Shown piece after piece: positions 9,851-18,591 of a DNA stretch of 64,000 nucleotides. Below the pieces are notes generated by a model, which was not told where the DNA came from, made no database searches, and worked only from the letters and a program-made list of their open reading frames with translations. Made by a program: the position numbers and the translations under genes. Position 1 is the stretch's first letter. The number at the start of each line of letters is the position of its first letter. This DNA comes from Isochrysis galbana (Eukaryota; Haptophyta; Isochrysidales; Isochrysidaceae): the NCBI GenBank assembly GCA_018136815.1, contig CM030933.1:6921137-6985136 (forward strand), in the 5' to 3' direction.

Positions 9851-10096
9851 TGCATAACTCGTTACGATGACCTAGGAAGAGGTGTCAGTCTAGAGCTAGG
9901 TCACATACCCTGCAGGGTAGGTACCCTGAGAGCAATGCCTTCATTGAGGCTCTAGACCCATCTGGAGGAGAACAAGGGTGCCAGGAATTGTCTGCATCCA
10001 CATACTGAATAGCAGAAATAGTAATAAAACGAACAATGTAGAACCCTCGCTCGGCGCTCTCGCGCTCTCGCGCGACCCCCTCGCCTCTCTCTCCGC
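9851..10096 (+). promoter_or_regulatory. 5' flank of FKBP-TPR gene
   Basis: The last 70 bases before the start codon are a C/T/G-rich leader (GCTCTCGCGCTCTCGCGCG, then CCTCGCCTCTCTCTCCGC). Similar pyrimidine-rich leaders precede the starts at 18592, 33103, 50697 and 59297. No TATA-like element stands out. Confidence 0.3.
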
Positions 10097-12271
10097 ATGT
10101 CGTCGGCGTCGCGCGCCGCCACAATCGCGGCGGGCGCGGGCGGCGCGGCGGCGGTGCTGCTCGCGGCGGTCCTCGTGCAGCGGCCCGGCGCGCTCTTCGA
10201 CCCCGCACACTCTCAGCTCGACGCCGCGCTCGAGGAGAAGGCTGCGCTGCTCCGCCAGCTCGACACGGTGCGTCAGTGGGCAAACAGAGCGATTGCGCAG
10301 GCGGAGCGCGAGCAGAACAGCTGCCGTGAGCTGCAAGAGAACGCGGCCGCCGCCGAGCGCGAGCTGAGTGAGCTTCGCTGGCAGCTCAGGGTCGCCAGCA
10401 CCGGCCGCTCAGCGTTGCCAGCCGCGGCAGCTCATGGGCCTGCGCACGCCGGGGCAGACGGCTGCGATCTCTGCCCGCCTGTGGCGCCCCCAAGTGGCGG
10501 GCTGCCCCTGCCGACAGGCACCTTGATGCTGCAGGGGATCGCTAAAGAGGTGCTGTCGAAGCCCAGTGGTGCGGCGGCGCGCGCAACGGGGGCGGACGAC
10601 GTCACTGTCAGCCTCACCGTACGGCACGAAGGCAGCGAGATCTCCCGTCACGTCCACGCTGAGATGCCGTTGCACCTCGCAGGGGAGCGGCTTGGGCTGC
10701 GCGGACTGCCGCTTGCGCTCGGGACCATGGCCGTCGGTGAGCGCGCGCGCTTCTTGTTTGCGCCCGACACAGGCTACGGTGCCGGAGGTGACGCCGCGCT
10801 TGGGGTGCCGCCGCGCGCGACAGTCGAGGCGGAGGTGGAGCTGCACCAAGTGGCCGAGGTGGAGGACCTGTCGGCCGATGGGACCAAGTCGGTGCTGAAG
10901 CGCGTGATGACTTCGGGTAAAGGGTCCGAGAATCCCGCGACAGGCGCGACAGTTACTGTGCGGATCGGGGCGCCAAGCCTCGAGGACTCGCTCGTCGGGG
11001 CTGCGGCGGCGCTCGCAGGGGTGGCAGAGGGGCAGGGCGCGGCGGCGGGGACTGTTGCGCTCAACATTGACGACACAAGAGCACTGGGTGAGGCACTGCG
11101 CCTGGTCATCCACTCGATGCGCCGCAGCGAGACCGCTCTGATTACTCTGTCACCCAATGAGGCGAGGCAAGAGCCGCTGCTGGCTCCGGTAGCCAAGGGG
11201 TCTGCCCTCGTTGCGGAGCCTGTAGTTGCAGTTGTGGAGCTTGTATCGTTTCGCCAGGCACGAGATTCTGCCGCCGCCATCGCTGCCACCGCCGCTTCCG
11301 TATCGGCCACCTTTCCGGTCGTACCATCATCACAGACGGAGAAGCCCACGGTGCCGACAGCCGAGGCGTCGGACGAGACGAAGGCCTCAGCCGCAGGCTC
11401 TGGCGGCGCGTCAAACGGTGCACACGCCGCCACAGCCAGCGCACTCGCATCCGCCACTGAGCTCAAGGACAGGGCGAACCAGCTCTTTGGCAGCGGGAGG
11501 CGCGATGAGGCGTGCGCTGTGTACAGCCAAGCTCTGGCTGTGTTGCAGAGCGTACCGACGTCGGCCGATGCAGCCACACTATGCGTGGCCCTTCATAACA
11601 ACCTGGCCAACTGCGAGCTTTCGGCAGGGAGGCCGACTGAGGCACTTTCTCATGCCGACGCGGCGCTCGCCCTGTCCTCCGGTTCAGCCAAGGCCCTGTA
11701 TCGGCGCGCCCAGGCACTGAGCGCACTCGGGCGCACCCGGGAAGCCGAGGCGGACGCGGCGCTTGCGCTGCGCGAGACCCCTTCGAACGCCCAGCTGCAA
11801 AAGCTGCACGCCTCGCTTGCCGAACAGCTCGCGGCGCCAGATGCTGCCCGCGAGACCCCAGTCGAGCTTCTGATGGCCGCAGGTGCCCTCAAGAACGAGG
11901 CCAATTCGCTTTTCAGCAGCGGCCAGCGCGTAGAAGCGTGCACAAAGTACTCCAGCGCCTTAGAGAGGGTGCAGAAGTCTCCCGTCGGAGCCGATAGGGC
12001 CATCTTGCCGCTGAGTCTCGCCCTGCGAAATAACTTGGCCAACTGCGAGCTAGTGGCCGATAGGCCAGTAGATGCTCTCGCCCACGCAGACGCGGCATTG
12101 CAGCTCAGCCCGATGTCTGCCAAGGCGCTCTATCGACGCGCGCAAGCGCTCCACGCTCTTGGCAGGCAGCAGGACGCGCAGGCCGCGGTGACGCTCGCGC
12201 TACAGCAAAACCCGGGCAGTCATGAGGTAGCCAAGCTACGCTCAGCTATTGCTGCGGCCTTAAGCGCCTAG
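10097..12271 (+). CDS. Membrane-anchored FKBP-like protein with two TPR blocks
   Basis: A 724-residue single-exon protein. Residues ~7-30 form a hydrophobic Ala/Val/Leu segment (signal anchor). A coiled coil follows at ~40-100 (EEKAALLRQL...). Two FKBP-type domains follow: residues ~145-256, with the typical 'ALGTMAVGERARFLF..D.GYGAG' and 'VPPRATVEAEVEL' signatures, and ~258-385, opened by the family-typical 'VEDLSADGTKSVLKRVM' linker. The second domain is strongly degenerate. The C-terminus has two similar blocks of three TPR motifs (~454-580 and ~593-722), each starting near LK-x-x-A-N-x-L-F-x-S-G-x-R-x-E-A-C. The layout follows large plant/animal FKBPs (chaperone-bound immunophilins); TPRs of that class bind the Hsp90/Hsp70 tail. 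Many aromatic active-site residues of true prolyl isomerases are missing, so it may be a scaffold, not an enzyme. Confidence 0.8.
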   Translation: MSSASRAATIAAGAGGAAAVLLAAVLVQRPGALFDPAHSQLDAALEEKAALLRQLDTVRQWANRAIAQAEREQNSCRELQENAAAAERELSELRWQLRVASTGRSALPAAAAHGPAHAGADGCDLCPPVAPPSGGLPLPTGTLMLQGIAKEVLSKPSGAAARATGADDVTVSLTVRHEGSEISRHVHAEMPLHLAGERLGLRGLPLALGTMAVGERARFLFAPDTGYGAGGDAALGVPPRATVEAEVELHQVAEVEDLSADGTKSVLKRVMTSGKGSENPATGATVTVRIGAPSLEDSLVGAAAALAGVAEGQGAAAGTVALNIDDTRALGEALRLVIHSMRRSETALITLSPNEARQEPLLAPVAKGSALVAEPVVAVVELVSFRQARDSAAAIAATAASVSATFPVVPSSQTEKPTVPTAEASDETKASAAGSGGASNGAHAATASALASATELKDRANQLFGSGRRDEACAVYSQALAVLQSVPTSADAATLCVALHNNLANCELSAGRPTEALSHADAALALSSGSAKALYRRAQALSALGRTREAEADAALALRETPSNAQLQKLHASLAEQLAAPDAARETPVELLMAAGALKNEANSLFSSGQRVEACTKYSSALERVQKSPVGADRAILPLSLALRNNLANCELVADRPVDALAHADAALQLSPMSAKALYRRAQALHALGRQQDAQAAVTLALQQNPGSHEVAKLRSAIAAALSA

Positions 12272-12918
12272 ATCCCGGGCGCCTTTGGGCGGCGTCATAG
12301 AGCATTCTAAGGAGACCCCCCCCCCTCCACCCCCTCGCGCGCCTAAGTGGCTGAGCGCCGGCAAAATAATCTACAACCAAGTCCAGACCAAACAAGCATT
12401 GGCGAAAGCCTCCGCGCATCAGCAAACAAAGAAGCACGCGGTAGCATGCGGCTCCCCTAGGGCTTCTTGTGCTCTCAATGCCATCGCATGCTCTTTGCAA
12501 AATCTCATGACAGCCCTCCTTGTAACGACCATATGGCGGGATCCTGTCGAGGCGTGCTAGGTGAGGGTGAGACGGGGTGAAGACGACCAACGGGGAGCAA
12601 GACGCATGCGCACATAGCTCGGGTCGCGGCGCCGCGCGGCCCGCCATTCCAGAGCAGGCGCGCGGGAGACCGTAACGACGGCGCTCACGTTGTCACACGG
12701 CACTCCCAGCAAGGCGCGCACCCACACTCAACTTTCAGGCTCTAGTATGCTGCTTATCTGCGCCTATACACGCATGCCCGAACGCCCAGATGCACATCGT
12801 ACATCATTGACATGGAGCCATTGAGCATGAAATCTAGAGAAAAGCGCCTGATGCTAGCGCTCTGACTCTAGACTCATGCGACTACCATTAGCTTAGTACC
12901 ATAAGCGTATTCGTACTA
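12272..12918. other. 3' flank of FKBP-TPR gene, no gene seen
   Basis: About 650 bp with short overlapping open frames and no domain. A C-run (12317-12335) lies just after the stop codon region. Confidence 0.3.
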
Positions 12919-12965
12919 GCAAAAACAAATCTGAAGATTCTGGGCTACACACCTACTAGTTCTAG
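12919..12965 (+). repeat. R6 repeat, 5' tip
   Basis: Carries AAATCTGAAGATTC followed by TGGGCTACACACCTACTAG, the same tip seen at 53140 and 54270 (plus) and, inverted, at 28700, 46780 and 63830. Confidence 0.5.
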
Positions 12966-13049
12966 TTCAAGGTTTCCCCATCTCTACTGCGGCATCGCCC
13001 TTAACCCTTAACTTCCCTCTCTCAAACCTACCTTTATAAGTGAGGGCCC

Positions 13050-13517
13050 AACTAAGTTTATACTTAGTTCGGCACGAGCCCCCCCCTCTCTCCACTCCTC
13101 CCCTGCCATGGGGGAGGAACCACCCATGCTCCTGGCCTGCCAGGAGCCCACTGCCCTGCTGACCCACTCTCTCAGTGGTAGGCTCGCCTGCCTTGCGCGT
13201 CTTGGCCTGTCGTGGCCAGCCCATCGCTCCAACCCCCCCTCCCCCCCTGTTCGACAGGCAGACAGGTGCAGAGTGGGGGCCCCTGAGGCCCAGGAGCGCC
13301 AGCGAGGGAGAGGCAGGGGAGACCAGGGCCCAGCCCCAGCCTCCTCTGCCCCCTGAGCTGGCCTCCAAGAGCCTCCTGGGGGCGCCAGAGGCAGCCGCTG
13401 CAAACCTGTCGCAGGCGCGCCATCGCGCGTGCCTGCAGGAGAGGGGAGAGAGAGTGCGGAGAAGGGGGTGGGCGGAGCGAGGGCTCCGACCACCGAAAAA
13501 TATGTAAGTCCCGCACC
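13050..13517 (+). mobile_element. R1 retroposon copy, 3' truncated
   Basis: Begins with the R1 hairpin tip and follows the R1 consensus through CGACAGGCAGACAGGTGCAG and the GAAAAAT-x-x-GTAAGTCCCGCACC segment, then stops matching. The 3' half present at 36246-37006 is absent. No flanking duplication was found. Confidence 0.7.
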
Positions 13518-13779
13518 CGACTTGTGTATGCGTTTGCTGGACTCTCAATGTCGTCTAACACCAGCCGAAAAGGCTGTTAGCCAAGCCTGGGCAATCACCA
13601 TGCTACTATTAGATCACAGCCCCTGTATTTATGATTATGACTACTGATTCTTCTGAGAATGCTATACCGTCGTAATGTATTCTTATTCTATGTGGGAGAA
13701 GCCTCTACCGTCAGGCATGCCCAGTGGGTGATCGGTGTTGTTCTCGTGACACTTGTCTGGTGCAGTCTGGAGTCTGCTG
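13518..13779. other. Unique spacer
   Basis: Between an R1 and an R2 copy; mixed sequence with no motif. Confidence 0.25.
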
Positions 13780-14016
13780 CCCCCCATGGGGGGGCCAGCA
13801 TGCGGCTGTTGTGCATGATGTGGCCGGGGCCACGGGCCGTGTGGCGCGACCTGGGTCGCACGCACCTGCTCGGCCTCTGCAGGCGGACGCGGTCGCTTCA
13901 TCTGCGACTGCTCCATGGGGACTGGTGGGGCGCCCTCGGCGAGGGGCCCGAAGGAGAGGGGAGCCGCGGCGGTGCGCTCCATCGCAACCAAGTATAAACT
14001 TAGTTGTCCATAGCCA
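13780..14016 (+). repeat. R2 repeat copy with inverted R1 hairpin end
   Basis: Matches 22490-22668, 63060-63290 (minus) and 63850-63935: GGGTCGC-x-CGCACCTGCTCGGCCTC, GCGGTCGCTTC, GACTGCTCCATGGGG, GGCCCGAAGGAGAGGGG, GCGCTCCAT. This copy ends with the R1 hairpin in inverted orientation (CAACCAAGT / ACTTAGTTG arms), whereas others end in an AACTGACTATAAA-type sequence. Confidence 0.65.
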
Positions 14017-14481
14017 ATGTATAATAGTAGAGTCGTTCTATTGTGAGAGGTGAGTTTTCGGCCGATGCGCGGCATATTTTTAAATGTCCACTGTAAATTC
14101 GTATTTTATCGTTATACATTCAAAATTAAATGATAAAAACATAACTTCGTGTGGTCCTCTTTGACGGAACGCGACCTTAGTGCGTGCGCTATGAGCTCGA
14201 GATTGTCGCCCATTGTGAGTGTACCACCTTTGCTATTTTCAGTGAATACGGGGGATGCATAGTTCTAGTGCATTCTTGCTGCAGTCCCGCATAAAGTGCA
14301 AGGAAAGGATTTGCTTGCAACTCTTTGACGGCCTACAGTCAACTCCAATATTAATGAGCCACGTCTACTTCACAATCTCCCACAGCCCTCCGCTCGTGCG
14401 GGGGAGAGCGGCAGCGCCAAACAAATACATAGCTAGCAGGCGCCGATCAAAGCCATGATGCTACCTGGAGGGGCACAAACT
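14017..14481. other. A/T-richer spacer with R5 end motif
   Basis: 3' flank of the minus-strand gene at 14482. At 14152-14174 it contains GGTCCTCTTTGACGGAACGCG, the R5 terminal motif, as an isolated end. Nothing else is recognised. Confidence 0.4.
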
Positions 14482-15384
14482 CTATTTGTGGCGCTTTCCC
14501 TCCAAACTCCATTTCTCCACATTCTGTATTGTGATTTCTCGAGGGTCGCTGATGCACCACTCCATGCTCATCGAGTTTGCAGTGCAGTCAGCACGGCAGG
14601 CATCGTGTCCTTGAGAGTGCCATTCTCGATCCTCAACGACAGCAAACTTCACGTTACGTACGGTAACAAAGACCTCGATCAGTGCCGCCATCCTCTGGCC
14701 TTGATTCTTCGTCTTGTTTGTTGCGAACCGCCTTGCCTTCTCCTCTTGTGCAAGGTACACGCCTGCGCCAAGCCGGCCATCAGCAGAGACGCGAAAGCTC
14801 CCCTCTCTCAAAATACATTCTGCGGCCTCCAGAGTTGTGCCATGGTACAGCTTCATTCTCATGGGCATCGGTGTGGATGATTGCCCAATGAAAAGGCTGG
14901 GCGAGATTCCCCGCCGTTGGCATTCGAGAGTCGCAACCATATGGCTCACAAGGCTGTGAAGGCAACGAAATTGCCTGCCACAAGGGCAGCAGAACATGCA
15001 CTCACCGCACAAGCCGTTGCTAGCCAAGTCAACAGTGATATAGCGCTCGCCAGCGGGCTGGGATCGCAAAAAATCACAGACGTCGAATCGCACGCCCGCG
15101 TTCTGCATATGCGCACACTTGTTGACGAAATGCGCTATGGCCTCATGTTGCCCACGGAAGAACTTGACCTTGCACGCAGGGCATGCAAAATGCTTCGGCA
15201 GGTGGGACCGCCGATGAAATCTCAGCGAGTTCTCGTCGACGGCAGTGAAAGGGCAGTCTAGGCAGCTGTAGGGACTGCCGAGGCCACCGATGCAATCCAT
15301 GCACTTGCGCCGCCATACATTCTTCTTCTTTTGCGAGCTCGAAAACAATCCGACTTGGCCGCACTCGCAGCAGACTGAGGCCAT
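14482..15384 (-). CDS. Zinc-finger protein with ADP-ribosyltransferase (PARP-fold) domain
   Basis: A 300-residue single-exon protein, ATG at 15384. The N-terminal half is Cys/His-rich: C5-x2-C8 with C28-x2-C31 (one four-Cys knuckle), C41-x2-C44-x12-H57-x3-H61 (a classical C2H2 finger), C68-x2-C71 with H80/H85/C90, and a Cys-dense stretch at 126-155. The C-terminal half (residues ~176-290) has the three marks of the PARP catalytic fold: Y180-H181-G182-T183, a G-x-L-G-x-G-V-Y210-L-A strand, and E275 in MEWCISDPREI. This gives an H-Y-E triad, and the shortness resembles PARP-like domains such as fish Gig2 more than large PARPs. It probably transfers ADP-ribose from NAD+ to protein or nucleic acid, with the fingers choosing the target; both are inference. 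The gene is isolated, with repeats on both sides. Confidence 0.72.
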   Translation of the reverse strand: MASVCCECGQVGLFSSSQKKKNVWRRKCMDCIGGLGSPYSCLDCPFTAVDENSLRFHRRSHLPKHFACPACKVKFFRGQHEAIAHFVNKCAHMQNAGVRFDVCDFLRSQPAGERYITVDLASNGLCGECMFCCPCGRQFRCLHSLVSHMVATLECQRRGISPSLFIGQSSTPMPMRMKLYHGTTLEAAECILREGSFRVSADGRLGAGVYLAQEEKARRFATNKTKNQGQRMAALIEVFVTVRNVKFAVVEDREWHSQGHDACRADCTANSMSMEWCISDPREITIQNVEKWSLEGKRHK

Positions 15385-15890
15385 CAGGCGAGGCTAGGCA
15401 GTATGAAGGGGATGCACGAGGAGCGAGGACCTCCAGGGGAAAGGGCCGAGAGGGAGGCGTGGGAGATTGTTCAGTTCGAGTAGGTCGGGACCGACGCCAT
15501 AGGATTTCGCGCTCTCCCCCTCCCCCCCCCCCTCCCCGCCCCTCCCGCCCCCTCCCCACGCCCTTCGTACTCCGGGATCTCGGCGCTTTCATCATCATCC
15601 TGTGTCCCACTCAATTAAAGGTGCGGAGATCACGAATCCCATCATTTCGAGAGGGTCCCAGTCGACCAGTACGTTATCTTGCTGCCGTTCGCAGAGAAAG
15701 AATCTAGTCCTCCTCGCTGGTGGAAGCGACGCCTCTCCTCCGGCCCATCCCCTCGAGTCCCGCCCCTGTGCGACCGTCCTAGAGCTCTCTCTACTGTACC
15801 CTACTGTACAATGCACAGTACTCTACTAGAGTACTCTACGTACTACCCAGAAGTAGCGGGAAGATGCCAACCACCAAGCACAAGCACCCT
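15385..15890 (-). promoter_or_regulatory. 5' flank of zinc-finger/ART gene
   Basis: Holds a C-rich run on plus (15505-15565), hence G-rich on the coding strand, and a small inverted cluster of TAC/GTA words at 15780-15845 (ACTGTACCCTACTGTAC and CTAGAGTACTCTACGTAC). No defined promoter element is recognised. Confidence 0.3.
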
Positions 15891-16135
15891 GGTAGGGCGG
15901 GCAAACACCATCTTAACTTCTAAGGGTGCAGAAATCAAAAAGTCAGGATAGAGGAAATACACCCAAGTAAACCCCGGAAAACACCCATCTAGCATGGGCC
16001 CCAGAACCCCCCCCCCCCCACGGGACCCAGGAGCCGGGAGCCCCCACAACGTAGCGTAACCCAAAAACGGCAAAACCGGCCTAAATACAATGTACAATAT
16101 CTCGGAGAGCCCAAATTCAAAACGACGCCGGGCGC
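15887..16135 (+). repeat. R8 repeat copy
   Basis: Closely matches 39313-39612 in the same order: GGGCGG(G/T)CAAAC start, CTTCTAAGG, AAGTCAGGAT, CCCGG-AAACACCCATCTAGCA, a C-run, AACGGCAAAAC, TATCTCGGAGAGCCCA, TTCAAAACGAC. The R8 start resembles the terminal motif of the TA-flanked element at 40963-41879, so R8 may be a one-ended relative. Confidence 0.7.
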
Positions 16136-16275
16136 GATGTGAGCCCGTTCTTGTTCTTGTGCATTAGCCCGGTGTCCGGCCCGCGCCTCATACGGAATAT
16201 TAGCCAGATAGTCCGCAACCGCCGAGCCCCAGTGCCTCGTATGCCGATTACGGGCGAGACCGCCTTGAAGTCGAA

Positions 16276-17070
16276 GTGTCGTTCCGTCAATTGTGGGATT
16301 GTGGGGCATCAGTCGAATTGAGCGATCAAATGTCCATAGTTATGTATACAACAATATTTTAAAATTAAAGGAAAGGCTAGGGCTAGGGCGCCGTGCGTGG
16401 GCATAACAACTTTTTTCTCTGCTTTTCCCCTACTCTAAGAGATATTTCTCACGGGACTTGCTTGCACCAGTGTGCACGCCGTGCATGGGCACCAGTTCCC
16501 CCGCGGAGACGCCGTGCGTGCGCATGCCAACTTGTTTCCTTTGCGTTTCCTCTAAGGCCCACAACTACGTAAACGTGCAATATACTAGATATTTCTCACG
16601 GAGCACGTGTGATGACTTGCAATCACATTGTGCACGCTGTGCATGGGCCCATGGTGCAAGTGCGCCGAGCAGCTGGCAAACTCTATATGGAGAACCAGAA
16701 GGCCGTCCTCGCACGCATCACGGACCTCGCCACCGAAGATCAGCCAAGCGACATCGTCGCCTGCCAGCAGAACGACATCGACAATAGGATCGAGGATGAG
16801 GGGTGTGAGAAAAAGACGAAGAAGATGAAAACTCAGCCTGCGTAGCTGGGGGTTACAATGTGTGTGTGTGTGGGGGGGGGGGGAGTTGCGATGCGCACGT
16901 GCGCACGCGCCGCGTCCTTGTGTCGTGATAAGCTTAAGCTTAGCTTTGTACTCATCTTCGTAATAATAATACTCACTGGAGGAATTGTTGAGACATTCCT
17001 ACCTTAAAAGAAAACGAGCGTTCTGAGTGGAAAAAAATTATTACCTGGCCCTCTTTTGACGGAACGCGAC
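16276..17070 (+). mobile_element. R5 TIR element, copy 1 (about 795 bp)
   Basis: Left end GTGTCGTTCCGTCAATTG; right end, read inverted, GTCGCGTTCCGTCAAAAGAG: imperfect terminal inverted repeats sharing GTTCCGTCAA. Inside are repeated GCCGTGCGTGCGCATG words, a short open frame (16654-16845) and an A/T-rich right side. Related copies in inverted orientation lie at 39653-40546 and 40547-41990. No transposase domain is visible, so it is non-autonomous or its protein is unrecognised. No clear target duplication was seen. Confidence 0.7.
16654..16845 (+). CDS. Short ORF inside R5 copy 1, unknown
   Basis: Ends ...KKTKKMKTQPA and, from an internal ATG (VQVRRAAGKLYMENQK...), gives about 64 residues; an earlier ATG at 16609 would add 15. 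The protein is helical, charged and ends in a Lys-rich tail. In the R5 copy at 39653-40546 the Lys-rich end and the stop are preserved, but the middle is replaced by other sequence. The middle may therefore be captured host sequence or the last piece of an ancestral element protein. Low complexity at the end lowers confidence. Confidence 0.4.
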   Translation: MQVRRAAGKLYMENQKAVLARITDLATEDQPSDIVACQQNDIDNRIEDEGCEKKTKKMKTQPA

Positions 17071-17100
17071 TTCGGCGACATCCTTGAACCTATCGCGGAA
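17071..17100. other. Junction between R5 copy 1 and a short minus frame
   Basis: The R5 right end is followed at once by the 3' end of a minus-strand frame, so R5 may have inserted next to or into it. Confidence 0.25.
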
Positions 17101-17340
17101 TTAATTTGCGCAGTCGGCCGTAACTAGGACCTCCCACGGGCCTGATGCGCTTTTCGAGATGAAGTCCGGCTCTAGGTCCACGCCTTCGAGCTTGTTTAGG
17201 TGCGCGACTATCGCGCGGAAGGCGTCTTCGTCTTTGATTTTGTAGCCCCGTTCGTACGGGGTGAAGGAAATTGTGATCTTGATTGAGGGAGATTTCAAAT
17301 TCTTCTTCCCCTTCGGGTTCTTGGATATTGGATATTCGTT
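17101..17340 (-). pseudogene. Possible C-terminal exon or gene remnant
   Basis: Eighty or so residues on minus, without an upstream ATG, read as ordinary protein: ...KNPKGKKNLKSPSIKITISF..., ending ...GPWEVLVTADCAN. A plausible splice acceptor (TTGCAATAG) precedes it at about 17348. No upstream exon is visible because an R4 repeat region follows. I think it is the last exon of a broken gene or of an element; the family is unknown. Confidence 0.35.
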
Positions 17341-17359
17341 CGCTGCTATTGCAACCACC

Positions 17360-18068
17360 TACATGGTGTTGGGAGTAAGTGGTTTTGTGAGACTCTCGTT
17401 GATTGGCGTGCGTGGGCGATTAATCGTGTGTCGCCCATGCGGGCGTTCCTACCTCCTTGGGTCGGGGGTGTGTGGTGTGCAGGCAGGGTTGTTCGATGGC
17501 CCACATTCACTCGAATGTGCATGCTTGTTGTAGGGGGCAGCCGGCCCGCCTCTCGTGCGTTCTCGCGCCGGTCTACGCCGTGTCCTTTCGTGTCGGGTGA
17601 GGGGCCTTTCCCCCACGCGTATGTTCCTCCGTCCCTCATCTCCTCACTGGAGGATGAGAGGGGTTTTGTGTGTGTCTTGCTATACGTTTCTTCCAGCCCC
17701 CTTGGGTGGCTGTGCTGTTGATGGGGCCGGGCCGGCCCCTCGCGCGTGAGCGCGAGGGCGATGCCACGGCGGTGTAGGGGCCCAGCCCGGAGGCTTTCCC
17801 TATGGGAGTCTTGTGAGAGGTGTTGTGGGTGGCTGTGGATGGTGAGGATGTGTGGGCTGGTCTGCATGACAGCTAACATGCTAACATTGGCTGCCTTGGT
17901 GTGTCGTTCATGTGCTTCGCGGGCTGGCGCGCGCGACGTCTCGCGCGTACGGGCGCTTCGACGACAGTGGCGTGTCCATGAGCAGGTCGTCTTCCTCGGC
18001 GGTGTCGGTGTGAGGAGGGGAGGGGAGCGTGGCGCGCTCCATGACCCTATCGTTTTAACGATAGTTGG
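17360..18068 (+). repeat. R4 repeat copy ending in hairpin
   Basis: GT-rich body. From 17770 it matches 170-500 and it ends GGCGCGCTCCATGACC, then hairpin arms CTATCGTT / AACGATAG around TT (18042-18062). The related hairpin at 47459-47481 has the same arms. No coding is supported. Confidence 0.6.
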
Positions 18069-18400
18069 CAAATCTCAGATCTACGATCTACTTTTATAAT
18101 ACCAATATAGGCGGGATGGGCCCAGGCGAGAACGGGAACCGCAAGTTGCACCTTCTCCCTTGGTGCTGGTTTGTGAGGCTCCTGCTTTTGCACGCGAGCG
18201 TACGTAAATGTGACTCACCACCATCATCTTTTGAAAAAGAAGGGAGGTCGGCGTACAATGTGAAGAATAAAGAAATGAATGGCGGGAGAGGCTCAAACCT
18301 GTTCACACTGGTGTCTTGCGGACGGGCGGCGACGGCGCGATCGCGCAGACTCGCGCGGACCCGCTCGCCTCGCTCTCTCGCCTCTCGTCCTAGCCTCGTC
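18069..18400. other. Unique spacer before SGNH gene
   Basis: Mixed sequence, no motif recognised. Confidence 0.25.
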
Positions 18401-18535
18401 TCGTGTCTGCTGTCACTCCCTTCCCCCCTTCTCGCACCACCCCCTGCTTACTCTCTCCCTCCAGCTCTCTCTTTCTCCCTTTTTCGTGTGCGTGTCTCCC
18501 CTCCCCTCCCTCTCTTATGTGTGAACGGAGAGCGA
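18401..18535 (+). promoter_or_regulatory. Pyrimidine-rich leader of SGNH gene
   Basis: Strongly C/T-rich on the coding strand (CTCTCCCTCCAGCTCTCTC and similar), ending about 55 bases before the chosen start. An in-frame upstream ATG exists at 18403 but would place this low-complexity leader in the protein, so I prefer the start at 18592. Confidence 0.4.
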
Positions 18536-18591
18536 TAGCGAGGCAAGAGAGAGGGTGTGGAGGGCGGGAGGCGCACGCTGGGGCGGGCGCA

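Noticed and set aside
18403-18591. Upstream ATG giving a 454-residue SGNH protein.
   Set aside because: It would place a C/T-rich leader (Pro/Ser-rich peptide) before a clean signal anchor.
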